64,000 nt of DNA from Rhizophagus irregularis (taxonomy: Eukaryota > Glomeromycota > Glomeromycetes > Glomerales > Glomeraceae). The stretch spans positions 1-64,000 of the forward strand of contig NC_089446.1 of assembly GCF_026210795.1 (NCBI RefSeq), in the 5' to 3' direction. The stretch's first letter is position 1; the number at the start of each line of letters is the position of its first letter. Below are positions 1 through 10,874 of this stretch, piece after piece. The notes under the pieces are model-generated. The model was not told where the DNA came from, ran no database searches, and saw nothing but the letters and a program-made list of their open reading frames with translations. Made by a program: the position numbers and the translations under genes.

Positions 1-1214
1 TAACCCTAAACCCTAACCCTAACCCTAACCCTAACCCTAACCCTAACCCTAACCCTAACCCTAACCCTAACCCTAACCCTAACCCTAACCCTAACCCTAA
101 CCCTAACCCTAACCCTAACCCTAACCCTAACCCTAACCCTAACCCTAACCCTAACCCTAACCCTAACCCTAACCCTAACCCTAACCCTAACCCTAACCCT
201 GCAACCCTAACCCTCCTAACCCTAACCCTAACCCTAACCCTAACCCTAACCCTAACCCTAACCCTAACCCTAACCCTAACCCTACCCTAACCCTAACCCT
301 AACCCTAACCCTAACCCTAACCCTAACCCTAACCCTAACCCTAACCCTAACCCTAACCCTAACCCTAACCCTAACCCTAACCCTAACTCCTAACCCTAAC
401 CCTAACCCTAACCCTAACCCTAACCCTAACCCTAACCCTAACCCCTAACCCTAACCCTAACCCTAACCCTAACCCTAACCCTAACCCTAACCCTAACCCT
501 AACCCTAACCCTAACCCTAACCCTAACCCTAACCCTAACCCTAACCCTAACCCTAACCCTAACCCTAACCCTAACCCTAACCCTAACCCTAACCCTAACC
601 CTAACCCTAACCCTAACCCTAACCCTAACCCTAACCCTAACCCTAACCCTAACCCTAACCCTAACCCTAACCCTAACCCTAACCCTAAACTCCTAACCCT
701 AACCCTAACCCTAACCCTAACCCTAACCCTAACCCTAACCCTAACCCTAACCCTAACCCTAACCCTAACCCTAACCCTAACCCTAACCCTAACCCTAACC
801 CTAACCCTAACCCAACCCTAACCCTAACCCTAACCCTAACCCTAACCCTAACCCTAACCCTAACCCTAACCCTAACCCTAACCCTAACCCTAACCCTAAC
901 CCTAACCCTAACCCTAACCCTAACCCTAACCCTAACCCTAACCCTAACCCTAACCCTAACCCTAACCCTAACCCTAACCCTAACCCTAACCCTAACTCCT
1001 AACCCTAACCCTAACCCTAACCCTAACCCTAACCCTAACCCTAACCCTAACCCTAACCCTAACCCTAACCCTAACCCTAACCCTAACCCTAACCCTAACC
1101 CTAACCCTAACCCTAACCCTAACCCTAACCCTAACCCTAACCCAACCAACCCCTAACTCCCTAACCCTAACCCTAACCCTAACCCTAACCCTAACCCTAA
1201 CCCTAACCCTAACC

Positions 1215-1255
<41 letters not shown>

Positions 1256-1257
1256 CC
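1..1257. repeat. Telomere, CCCTAA repeat array
   Basis: About 200 copies of CCCTAA read on the plus strand, so the G-rich TTAGGG strand is the minus strand and base 1 is at or near the chromosome terminus. The array is almost pure; sparse variants occur near 201-215 (gcaaccctaaccctcctaa), 281-285 (ccctaccct), 386, 688, 813, 994 and 1141-1160 (cccaaccaacccctaactccc). It stops abruptly in an A-rich stretch at 1258 without a subtelomeric satellite. TTAGGG telomeres are usual in many fungi and animals. Confidence 0.98.
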
Positions 1258-2943
1258 AAAAAAAAAGAACAAAAAAAATACAAAAAAAAATACAAAAATG
1301 CTTTACAACTCACATTTAAATTTGCATAAAATTTATATTAAAATTTTTAAAAAAATACCCTATTTTTAACACAACCAATAATTCAATTTTATTAAAATTT
1401 TATATTAGTTTCAATTAATCTTGATAACGATATTCTAATAATAGTAAAATCAAATTTTAACTTTAATATTAACAGAATTATATCATAAAATATATTTTTA
1501 CTTCAATATTTAAATTTTACTTATAAGTTTTATTAATAGTAATTATTTGTAATCCTATTTTTATTTAACATAATAAATTTAATAATTAAAATTTATTATA
1601 AGGGATATAAAATACAATACTTTTTCAAAGTTAAGTTGATCAAAATAACTTGAATTATAAATGAATTGCATCTTATATTGCAAATTTCTGTAACGTACTT
1701 TTTCAATGTCTATTTTATAAACTTACTAAAAAAAAGATTTGCAACGATACACAAACATCGATAATTGCATAAATAAAAAGATTGCGTATTCGCCTTTAAA
1801 TTTTACCCTTCTACTACGAAAATGAAAAATAGGCACGACATTTTTTATGAAATTCGATAGAAAAGATATTGAAAGATTTTCAGATAAAACAACTTTTTCG
1901 ATGGATGACAAGCTACAAATGACAAGATATTGAGCACCTGGTATGAATTTTATCATCTTTATAAAATAATGCATCAAAAATCTATAAATACCGTATTTAT
2001 AAATTCGACTAATTTGAAGCTTCGATGCAAAGCAACGATTTGTGATTTTTGTCGTCCTACTATTGGTAATCTAAACGATGCTAATCAACAAAAAGGCATG
2101 TATTTGCTCAGTACGTACGTCAATTTATGCGATATCTAAAACAAAAGGAATGGTATTACGGCGGCATTTTTTTAACATCGCATAGAAAAAAACCATCAAA
2201 TGCGTAAGCATTTTAAACCAATTTTTATCTAATTTCGCAACTTCAGATTATAATATTAATTATTATACTCTTACTTAAGGTACGATTATTTTTTGAGCGA
2301 TAACAACGGTGGTTAGAATCAAAATCCATAATTCAATATATTCTCTATTATGTAAAGTGCCGGCAATTATTCTATCGTATACATAATACTTCCAATTAAA
2401 TATACACAAAAAACAGTGGAAATTAAAGCCTAATAGCTTTAAAGATAAAAATCAGCGTATTCTTGTTAATACTGATGAATTTATAAAATGATGCGAAATA
2501 ATGAATAATGTAAATAAAAAAATAATCTTGTATTATTTGTACAATTTTAATTAACTTTTATTTCAAATTTCTAAAATTCTCTATTTTTTTACATTTCTAA
2601 ATTTTCTAACTTATTATATACATAAATAAAGATTTTCAATTACCTTCTACAAAATCTCTTACATCAACATTAAATTCAAAGCGCATTAAACCACAACGTA
2701 ACTGCATATTAATCTTTATACACACGTTCTTTCCAACAGAAAGCAACATCATAGTTTATTGTGCATTCTCGCATCAAAATATGCGCATACGTACCATCCG
2801 TCGCTTTTTGCTACTCCAGTTTTTATTATCAAAAAGAATATCCAATCGTTCATATCTTCGACCACCTTCGAACTTACAAAAGATACATTCTTTGTCATTA
2901 TTGAAAAGCTTAGTTCATTATTATAGTTGTTTCCGAAATTCAA
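1258..2943. other. AT-rich subtelomeric stretch, no recognisable gene
   Basis: Strongly AT-rich sequence directly inside the telomere. Short open stretches on both strands (for example 1930-2139 plus and 2749-2943 minus) show no recognised domain and overlap each other. The minus-strand stretches at 2749-2943 and 3514-3682 could be remains of one degraded gene split by the palindromic element at 2948-3513, but I cannot name it. Confidence 0.5.
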
Positions 2944-2947
2944 TTGG

Positions 2948-3513
2948 CAAATCCAAAATCTGAAATTACGAAATCGTAATTAATTACATAATTACATGTT
3001 ACGAAATTAATTACGTATTCCAAAATTCTGAAATTTGCATAATAGTGCGAAATTGCGCATATCTCAGGATCTAGTAATCAGATTTCGATATCTTACCACC
3101 ATTCGATTCGTCACACGAGACGATTCTAATGCGTAAGATCATCTTTCTAGCATTGAAATTGACGGGAGCTATTACGCTATAAATATTTAAAAGTTATTGG
3201 TATCGGAGCGCGATCTAGCGAATGATGGATTTAATATGATTTTACTACCATTAGAATCGCCTTATCGAGACGAATCAAATGGTAGTAAGATCATCCAAAA
3301 CAGATCACCGGAGTGCCAAGTTATTATTTATTAAAGTTTGTATATATAAATCGGCAAAAATTAAGGCTACTTCTGGCCAAATATTTTCGTAATACGAAAT
3401 TAATTATAGAGTCCAAAATTAATTACAGAATATGGAGTTTTTCTAATGAATTACTTAATAATTACAGAATTACGTAATTATGTATTTCCGTAATACTAAA
3501 ATAATTTTGGACA
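2948..3513. mobile_element. Palindromic MITE-like element
   Basis: The left end (TCCAAAATCTGAAATTACG) and the reverse complement of the right end (TCCAAAATTATTTTAGTATT) share an imperfect inverted repeat. Inside are inverted copies of a motif seen in other MITEs of this window: an ATCTCAGGATCTAGTAATC-like block near 3058, and ACCATTCGATTCGT / ACGAATCAAATGGT blocks near 3100 and 3275. No convincing target duplication was found, so the boundaries are approximate. Confidence 0.45.
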
Positions 3514-4014
3514 CAAGTATATTTATTATAATCAAAACAACGAAGCTTCTTCGGAAAAAGGCTCCATTTTTAAAGTTTTTGCCATGCTCACTTTTATGAA
3601 ATTGTAAGCGCGCCTTTAACTGCATTACAAATGATTGTTTAAAGTGGTGAATATCATATAAAGATGGAGAGTTAAGCATCATAAGTTGAGGATTTTTTTA
3701 TTATTTGGATAAAAGCGTTCTTTACGAATGTAAGGTGAGTTTTAGATGAAAAAATTTTAGGAATATTGGCAGAATAAAGAAAATAAGTAATATAGATGGC
3801 ATTATAAAATGAAACGCGTATGAACTTTAAAGCAAAAAAATTTATACACATGTTTTTTTTTACATTCTAGATTTTATCAAAATGTAATTACTTTTAAATT
3901 ACTACTTAAATTACTTAATATAATTGTTTTAAAAACCAATCAAATCCATAGGGCGTGATTGCATATTATTTATTATAGGACGTATACTGTTATGTTAAAT
4001 CTGCCCATATGCGT

Positions 4015-4155
4015 TATAGAAAGTTGTAGAAAAGTTGTAAAAGTATTACATATACAGCGGTTAGCAGTAAGCTGTAGAAAGTTGTAGAAGTATTACACGT
4101 ACAGCGATCAGTATATCAAAAGCACGTTGTAGAAAGTTGTAGAAATATTACATAA
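4015..4155. repeat. Short tandem repeat upstream of CRN pseudogene
   Basis: About three degenerate copies of a roughly 60-bp unit that carries GTTGTAGAAAGTTGTAGAA followed by a TATTACA block (near 4018, 4070 and 4125). It lies 130 bp upstream of the CRN reading frame. It may be a relic of the promoter region or simply a local tandem duplication; nothing in the sequence decides this. Confidence 0.45.
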
Positions 4156-4286
4156 AGGCACGTAATCGTGAATATAAGTTAGACAGTTTATCTGATATAC
4201 AGGTGGATATTTTTCTCTTTTTTTACTCTTATCCTCACCTACCGCACTTGCCCAATAACATTTTGCAAAAATTACTATAAAAGCCA

Positions 4287-6001
4287 TTACAGTCTATTAC
4301 ATTATTCTGCCTTATCAAAGGAAACACATTTAAAGACGCTTTTTCTGTTACAATAAGTAGTAACGAATCTGTTAGCGAGCTCAAGAATGTTATTAAGAAA
4401 AAAAACAAAATGAATTTGGCTGCGTAGATGCAAATTAAAGCCTCAGTTTGTGGGAAAGTTTTTGGAAATTAAGGGCACGGATCAGATCTGATCAATTCGA
4501 GAATCTCGAACTTGGATTTAATGGCGATAAGTTGTCAGCATTAAATTATATAAAAGAATACTGGCCTACTTCGCCTCTTGAAAGACATATTCACGTTATC
4601 ATAAAATTACGTAAGCGTGTTCTGTGACAGTCTGTAATTATTTGCCATTTTCCCTCATAATATTAACACTTTTTTGTTTCCAGTTCCCTTCGCCCTGGAA
4701 GAAGCATTAACATATATTCCACCACCTCTTACATTTTCATTCAAATTTTGTTTTGCAGGAATAGTAGTACAAATCCAGATATTCCAGGCGATCATAAACT
4801 AGTGGAGCCTTCTTCCTAAAGGCTTTTTTGAGAAAGTGAATAATTTTAAATTTGAGATTTAATCAAAATATAATAGGCCAATATTTATCAATTATTCACA
4901 GATGTATAATGAAATGAGCATTCAAACCGCTTTTGAAACAAATATTTGTGAAGTATTAAATAAACTTTTGAGAAATTACGTATTTTTCAAGAGAACCAAC
5001 CAAAACCCCTAGATTCAGATTTATTTCTCCTTCATGGCGCTTCAAGTACTATGCCAATTGAGGTTAAAAGGAAACATATTTTAGAATATATTGGGTCATT
5101 TATAGAATTTTATAAACACAATAAAAAGGCACAAAGTGTAATTAAACAAATTTATAGTTATATGGTAGTGAATCAAGTTAAGTTCGGTATACTTTCAACT
5201 TATGATAGTCACTGGTTTTTGTGCCGACCGGGTGATAATGAAGAAAACAGAGCGAGACTTTGATATCAGAAGTTCTTCCGTTAGAGTCGCATTCGCCACC
5301 TGTTCTTAAGGCATATGCATATGTCACCAAGGAATTATGCATCATATGGATTCCCATGCTGACGAAAATAATAGAACATCAGTCTTATGACGAAAAATAA
5401 TGGTAAACGCGTAACAAGAAATATAAGGAAATCAGCTTCAAAAAAGAAGTCATCTGATTCATCTTCTATTCAGAATTTTTACTTTACAGATTTCAAATTT
5501 AAGGATTTGTTAGGCCAGGGACGAAGTGGAAAGACACTTCTATGTGAATTTCGCAACAACACAATTCGCTAAATACCGATCTGTGGAAATCCCCGATCAT
5601 ATGTCTTGAAAGAAATGCAGAACGAGGTCAAGATATATCAACTACTTAATGACCTTTCAGGAGATATACATTCCAAACTTAAGAGTGTTAGCGGCTACTT
5701 TGAAAATGGTAGTGTTATGTTATCGGTACAACTCTCTTTTGGCGTAAACCTTTAAGTTTTTATAAATATATTACAAAAGGGCAAAAGGTTAAGGGTATGC
5801 TTGCGCTAAAATGCAATTCATGATAGAGGTGTTCTTCACAATGATATTCGTGCAGATAATATATTGCTCGATAATCGTAATAATGACGTTTACTTAATTG
5901 ATTTTGGGATGTCAAATACTGATTATGATATTATGGAAGATGGCGTATTTAATGAAGAGAAATTTAAATTGGATTGCTTGCTTACTCATTATACTTTGTA
6001 G
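4287..6001 (+). pseudogene. Degraded Crinkler (CRN) gene with kinase-like C-terminus
   Basis: The reading frame can be followed in pieces. The N-terminus at 4287-4420 encodes ITLFCLIKGNT...AFSV...SVSELK, which resembles the ubiquitin-like header of CRN proteins. It continues, after a frameshift and stops, to EYWPTSPLERHIHVII at 4558-4605, which corresponds to the HVLVxxP-type motif that closes CRN headers. A GT...AG intron (about 4611-4682) follows. 5051-5263 encodes a segment (IYSYMVVNQVKFGILSTYD) like the nuclease-fold domain that precedes kinases in these fungal CRNs. 5480-6001 is a kinase-like domain: a glycine loop LLGQGRSGK, then a catalytic-loop segment LHNDIRADNILL, then LIDFG, ending at TAG 5999-6001. 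No ATG precedes the header, and several stops and frameshifts are present. CRNs are secreted or intracellular effector-type proteins; the family call is by eye. Confidence 0.75.
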
Positions 6002-8031
6002 TAATTGATTATTTAGATAGGATCCCAAATAATAATAATATAGGTAGGAGTTGAAAATACGTTGTCATCTTAGTAATTATCAATATGTTAGAATTTGGAA
6101 ATGCGTACAATCATCAAAAAATTTTAATAAGGTTAAAATTTGATATTGCGTAATTTTGATTTGATTTTAGAATGGTAAAATATTGAATTTGCTTATTTTT
6201 GGTACATTTTTGGAAATAAGAAATAATTTAATTTTATTTAACGGTCAACTTAAAATTTTTTTTTTCAAAAAAATCTTTTCCGTATTGCATATATAATGTT
6301 TTATTGGCTAAATATGGTAAAGAGTGATTGGCTAACATAAATACGTTACTCATATTGTTAATGCAAAAAAAGTAGTATGTATATGTGGAAAAGAAATCAA
6401 ATTAAACTGCAGGTATGAAAAGGATTATTTAAATAGACAAGAAGATGTTCGTAATGTAAAGCAAGACGAAGACAGAGAAAATCTGATACAACTAATAAAA
6501 GAGCAATTAAAATTTTAAAAACTGACTTGAAGTTAAAGGATTAAAATGCATATTTTGTAAAAATTTTGGGGGTTAGAAGTTGTACAAATATGTACTGATC
6601 ATAGTCAATAGTACTGCGTACAGCTAGTAATAGTAAATTTTTTTTCAGGGTCCTATTTAGATAGCATAGTAACTGTTTTTACAATAGTATTGAATATTAA
6701 GTAATTTATATAATAATGTATTTTATAATATCGGTGTTTCCAAAACAGTTGGTTTATATCTATACATGACATGTTTAAATATTAAAAACATCGTACACTA
6801 TACTACGTATAGATTACATATTTTATTATACGTGTATAAATTATCACACTTAATCGTAATTTTTTTAAAATCAGAATTTGCAAAAATAAACCTTTTATTA
6901 TTAATAAATTTTAATATTCAATATACTAATTACATATTAAGTTTCTTTACGTAAATTAAGATTTCTAACTCTAATTTTTCAATTTCTGCTTAGGCTTTAC
7001 GATCTATTGTTTGCCTTTCAGCTAATTTCATTTTGCGTTCTTCAATTTCTAGCTTTATAATTTCTTGCTCTTCATTACTGCTATCAATATCAATTTTAGT
7101 TTTATTTGTTTTTTTTTGCTTTTGAATTATTTTCACTTGTAGTTTCCTGTTCATCATTACTGTCGTCTATGTCAATTTTAATTTTTGATTTCAAATTATT
7201 CATATGAGCGAATATGATAATATCATCTGATGTGATATTAAAAAAAATGTACTATTTGCATGTGATTACCTCATAATAAATACCGTCAAAATAAATCCCC
7301 ATTATTAATAACATCTCCTCTTATTTTGTCAAGTCTCTTTCCAAAGTTAATCATATTCCAATCCTATTCTTAATCATAATCATGTATTTTTCAGAAAGAT
7401 TTTCCGAATTTTTCGGAAAACTATACGATTTTTTGTTGGTTGATTTTCCCAGTGAGAATAGTGGCTTGAAGGTGGCTACTAGTTTATGTAAAATACCACC
7501 GTACCGCGTCAATAATAACACTAACAACTTCGCAGTTCTATTGTAGATTTTGAAAGGATTTCTTACTTTTCTTAGGTAGATTCATAATGGTACTCTTTTC
7601 TTTAACGAAAATTAATATATTTTATTTTACTATTTTTTTTTTTAGAAAAAGGTTTATTGTGAATGTCTGAGGTTTTCCTTTAGTTTCTTCCGTTAAAATT
7701 GACAATTTTTTTTCTTTATTCTTTAGAAATATTGGCTGTCTATTTCTTCCTTAAACACAGATTTTAGATTTTGTATTTTTAGTAATATAGTAAATATTTT
7801 TTGTTAAAGAAACATATTGGTAGCATGTTTGGGAAATTACCGTTATTTTCATATACAATATTTCATACAATAAATTTATATTTATCTGGGGTATCTGGGG
7901 TCTTAACGTGGATTCTTCTAATAGCTAGTAATATTAGTTGTTTTAGCGGCTGTTGTATTTAATGCATGTACCTTCCATTATTTAGTACGTTGTTAAATTT
8001 AATAAAACACAGCCAACCTATACTTGCCGTC
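6002..8031. other. AT-rich intergenic region with coiled-coil gene scraps
   Basis: There is no intact gene. On the minus strand 6955-7203 encodes a charged, coiled-coil-like stretch (MNNLKSKIKIDIDDSNDEQE, then EIEERKMKLAERQ after a frameshift in an A-run). It resembles a segment at 62190-62340. Such charged tails occur on several transposon-linked DNA-binding proteins, but too little remains to assign it. The rest shows nothing I can support. Confidence 0.4.
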
Positions 8032-8264
8032 CAAACAGGATCCTGCTTACTTATAAAGATAGGTCACCTCGTGCTCTACGTAAAAATCATATATAAAATT
8101 TTGCGATCCTACTATAAAAGGAAATTTTATGTTACATCGTTATGATTTTTTTTCTTTTTAGCCAATTAACCAATAAAATTTAAGAAAAAAATAAGGTAAA
8201 AACTATTAGTAAAAACCAATTTTCTACGGTAACCCTTATTATAAGTAGCGCGATCCTGTTTAAA
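8032..8264. mobile_element. Small MITE with CAGGATC ends
   Basis: The left end AAACAGGATCCTGCTTACTT and the reverse complement of the right end (AAACAGGATCGCGCTACTTA) form an imperfect inverted repeat extending about 35 bp. The interior is AT-rich and non-coding. No clear target duplication was seen. The stretch from 8265 to 8540 beside it is rich in GGACAAATC-like repeats and carries no gene. Confidence 0.5.
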
Positions 8265-8689
8265 CCCATAAGTTTGGGATTTGTCTAAAGGAAATACCAG
8301 GACAAATGGGATTTTCCAGTAGCTTTTAGTAAAATTCCATGGTGAAAAAACTGGAAAAACCTAGTTTGGATAGTCATATCCCAAATATGGACAAATCCCA
8401 ATCTGATGGACAAATCACAAATGGACAAACCTAAAATTACTTTATATGGAATTTTTCCATGAATTCTCATTTCAAAAATAACCAAAATAAAATTTTTGAA
8501 TTATAAATTCAGGTGACTATCTGTTATTTTACACAACAAAAAGCGCATACCTTATTGGTGATTAATATAACGAGCGACAGGACGTATTGAAGCCTTATGA
8601 TACTTTTTGAAAAAGAAGTATATAGGATTCAAATAGTAGTAATAGTGAAGGTTCAAGTGAAATTAACTTACCACTTAACAAAGAAACAC

Positions 8690-9593
8690 AATCACCAAAT
8701 CTTGGAAGGCATTTGACCTAAAAAAGATGTTTGGCAATATTTTATGAAAATTAATAATGGAAAAGGAAAGCATAAGGGAGTCATATGTAATTTTTGTCAT
8801 TCTTCATGGTCTTGGGAAAAGCAAATGAAATGAAGAGCCATCTTGCAATGAAATGTAAAGGATATGTGCCTAAAAATGTTCAATTAAATTTTCTCCGGAA
8901 AATTGATAATGAGTGTGAATCTTCAAAAACTTCATCTATATCAAGTAGAAAATGAAAAATATCTGATAATCAATCAACTTTAGAAATTTATTATGATATT
9001 GATAAAATTGATGAAGTAAAGAGTAATCGAGCTGATAAAGCACTTACCCGATGGTTTGTTTGTTCAGGAATACCTTTTGTAGCAGCTGATTCTCTATACT
9101 TTAAAGATTTTACTAAATCTTTAAATAGTGGATATAACCTATCTAAGCGAACTGCTTTTGCGACTACTCATTTAGATGGTGAACTTGCAAATATTACTTT
9201 AAAAATTGAAAAGAAATTGGCGAAGGCCAAAAACCTTACATTATGATGTAAGTATTCTATTAATGTTTTGAGTTTGAATTAATTTTGTTTAATATTAAGA
9301 TTTTTTATTTATTAAAGGTGTTGATGGTTAGGCAAGTCCGTTAAAACATTCAATTTATGCATTTGTTATAATGACTCCTGAACGAAAACAATACATTTAC
9401 TTTTTAGAAGACATGTCAAGTTTTTCATATACAGCAAATTTTAATGCTAAAAAAATGGTGAAAGTTTTAGAAAAGGTTGGTCCCAAAAAATTTTCTGCTA
9501 TCATTACAGATGCAGAATCAGCAATGATAGCAACTAAACGGCAAGTTGCAGATAAGTATTCCCATATTTTGCTTATAAGATGCATTGCACATA
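8690..9593 (+). pseudogene. hAT-family transposase, N-terminal half, truncated
   Basis: The plus-strand frames give a BED-type zinc finger (VWQYF...KGVICNFC, then SHLAMKC after a +/-1 shift). A hAT N-terminal segment follows (ADKALTRWFVCSGIPFVAAD, then LSKRTAF). A 70-bp GT...AG intron (9248-9317) splices TL to the VDG.ASPLKHSIYAF block, where the expected DGW tryptophan is a TAG stop. 9371-9593 continues with ITDAESAM and RCIAH, which contain the second catalytic Asp region of hAT enzymes. The frame is cut at the HK of RCIAHK by a repeat fragment starting at 9594; the C-terminal dimerisation part is absent. Stops, a frameshift and the truncation make it non-functional. Confidence 0.82.
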
Positions 9594-9755
9594 AAGTTGC
9601 CTGCTAAAACTCAATGGGCTAATATTAAAATGCCAAAATTAAAATATGTCAAAATTATCGAAATGTCGAAACTAGTTTCAACATGTCAAAATTGCCAAAA
9701 CTGTACGAAATTGCCGAAATGGTTTTGACATATTGAAATTGTCAAAACTAAATTC
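9594..9755. mobile_element. Fragment related to the ends of the large foldback element
   Basis: It starts with TAAAGTTGCCTGC, the same terminus seen at 18782 and, inverted, at 35093. It continues with repeated (CC)GAAATTGTCAAAACT-type words on both strands. It interrupts the hAT frame at 8690-9593. The far end is not preserved, so it is a one-ended copy. Confidence 0.5.
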
Positions 9756-10044
9756 ACTAATAAACTAACCATATTTATATAAAAAAATAAATATTATTTC
9801 GAATGTAATATGTTTATATAATTATATCTAATAAAATAATCATATTTATATAAAAAAAATTATTATTTCGAATGTAGTATATTTATATTACTAATTATAA
9901 AATGAAAAAAACATATATGAATTTATTATTATTACTAAATACTAACTAATTATTAAATATTATTATTATTAATATTATATTATATTTAACGATTATCATT
10001 ATTATTATTACTATTATTACTATTTACTACTAATAATATAATTA
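9756..10044. other. AT-rich trinucleotide-like stretch
   Basis: Dominated by ATT/TAT microsatellite-like sequence between two oppositely oriented hAT pseudogenes. It contains two near copies of ATATTTATATAAAAAAAT...TTATTTCGAATGTA (about 9768-9812 and 9840-9885). No gene is seen. Confidence 0.5.
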
Positions 10045-10707
10045 TTATTCAAATTCTTTTACTAAATCATCAACATTATAATTTAATATTCTTCTTCCCA
10101 CTACTTTATTACCATTTTGATTATTTCCATCTATATTACTATTAGTTTCTTCATTTTCTTCTTCTTCTGGAAATCCAAAATTTTCCAATCCATTTAAAAT
10201 CTTTAAGTTAAACAGTTCTAATGTATTTTCAATCTACGCCATTACTTTATGACTTGGAATTATGTGTCTATCGGTTGTTCTTTGTACATCTTGATCCCCT
10301 TCTGGTGCAGTTTCATCATCATCATCTTCAAACTCTGACCGTTCTGCTAAGGTTTCATTTATAATATTATTTAATTCACTATCACTAAATTTCTGCGAAT
10401 TTTTTTTAATTCCTCTTCCATAAAAAGCTAGTTCGTAAGATGCATTTGATCTATAATATGTTATTAATTTTAACATAGATTCTAATCGCTCTACATCAAG
10501 TTTGAGATGTCTTTTATTTGAAAGCTAACCACAAATGGAAAATCCACGTTCATAGCTGGCACTGTTAGGACAGATCAAAAATAAATAAATCGCAAATTGC
10601 TGTAAGTATAGTAGTTCTAATTCTATACTTGACCACCACTTAATCAGATTATCTATTCTCTCTGTATATAGTTGATCAAAAGGACTTTCTTTATTTTTAT
10701 ATTTTAA
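10045..10707 (-). pseudogene. hAT transposase 2, C-terminal dimerisation domain (third piece)
   Basis: The minus-strand frame encodes SPFDQLYTERIDNLIKWW, then FAIYLFLICPNSASYERGFS, then SNKRHLKLDVERLESM, the hATC dimerisation core. An acidic tail ends at VDDLVKEFE with TAA at 10045-10047. Two internal stops (after FSICG and KVMA) mark decay. At 10707 the frame is broken by the 3-bp duplication and the DDE transposon. Removing that element joins SHL (at 15088) to LKYKNKESPF, giving a continuous hAT frame with the pieces at 15088-15798 and 16997-18322. Confidence 0.8.
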
Positions 10708-10874
10708 TAAGGCTGGACCAATTTAATTATCTGTTTTACATTATGTTATTTATGAGAATTTAGGGGAGGGGGGGTTCAATAAAAAATTTTTTTGAAAAAA
10801 TCCCGTGACTTACATATAAGTCACGCGCAAATCAAAATTTTTATTACAAAAAATTAATTACAAAATTGAATATT

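Noticed and set aside
685..1149. Open frame of alternating GL and VR dipeptides
   Set aside because: It is only the translation of the CCCTAA telomere repeat on the minus strand.
8285..8485. 66-codon minus-strand frame
   Set aside because: Composed of repeated GGACAAATC-type words beside a MITE; no recognised domain.
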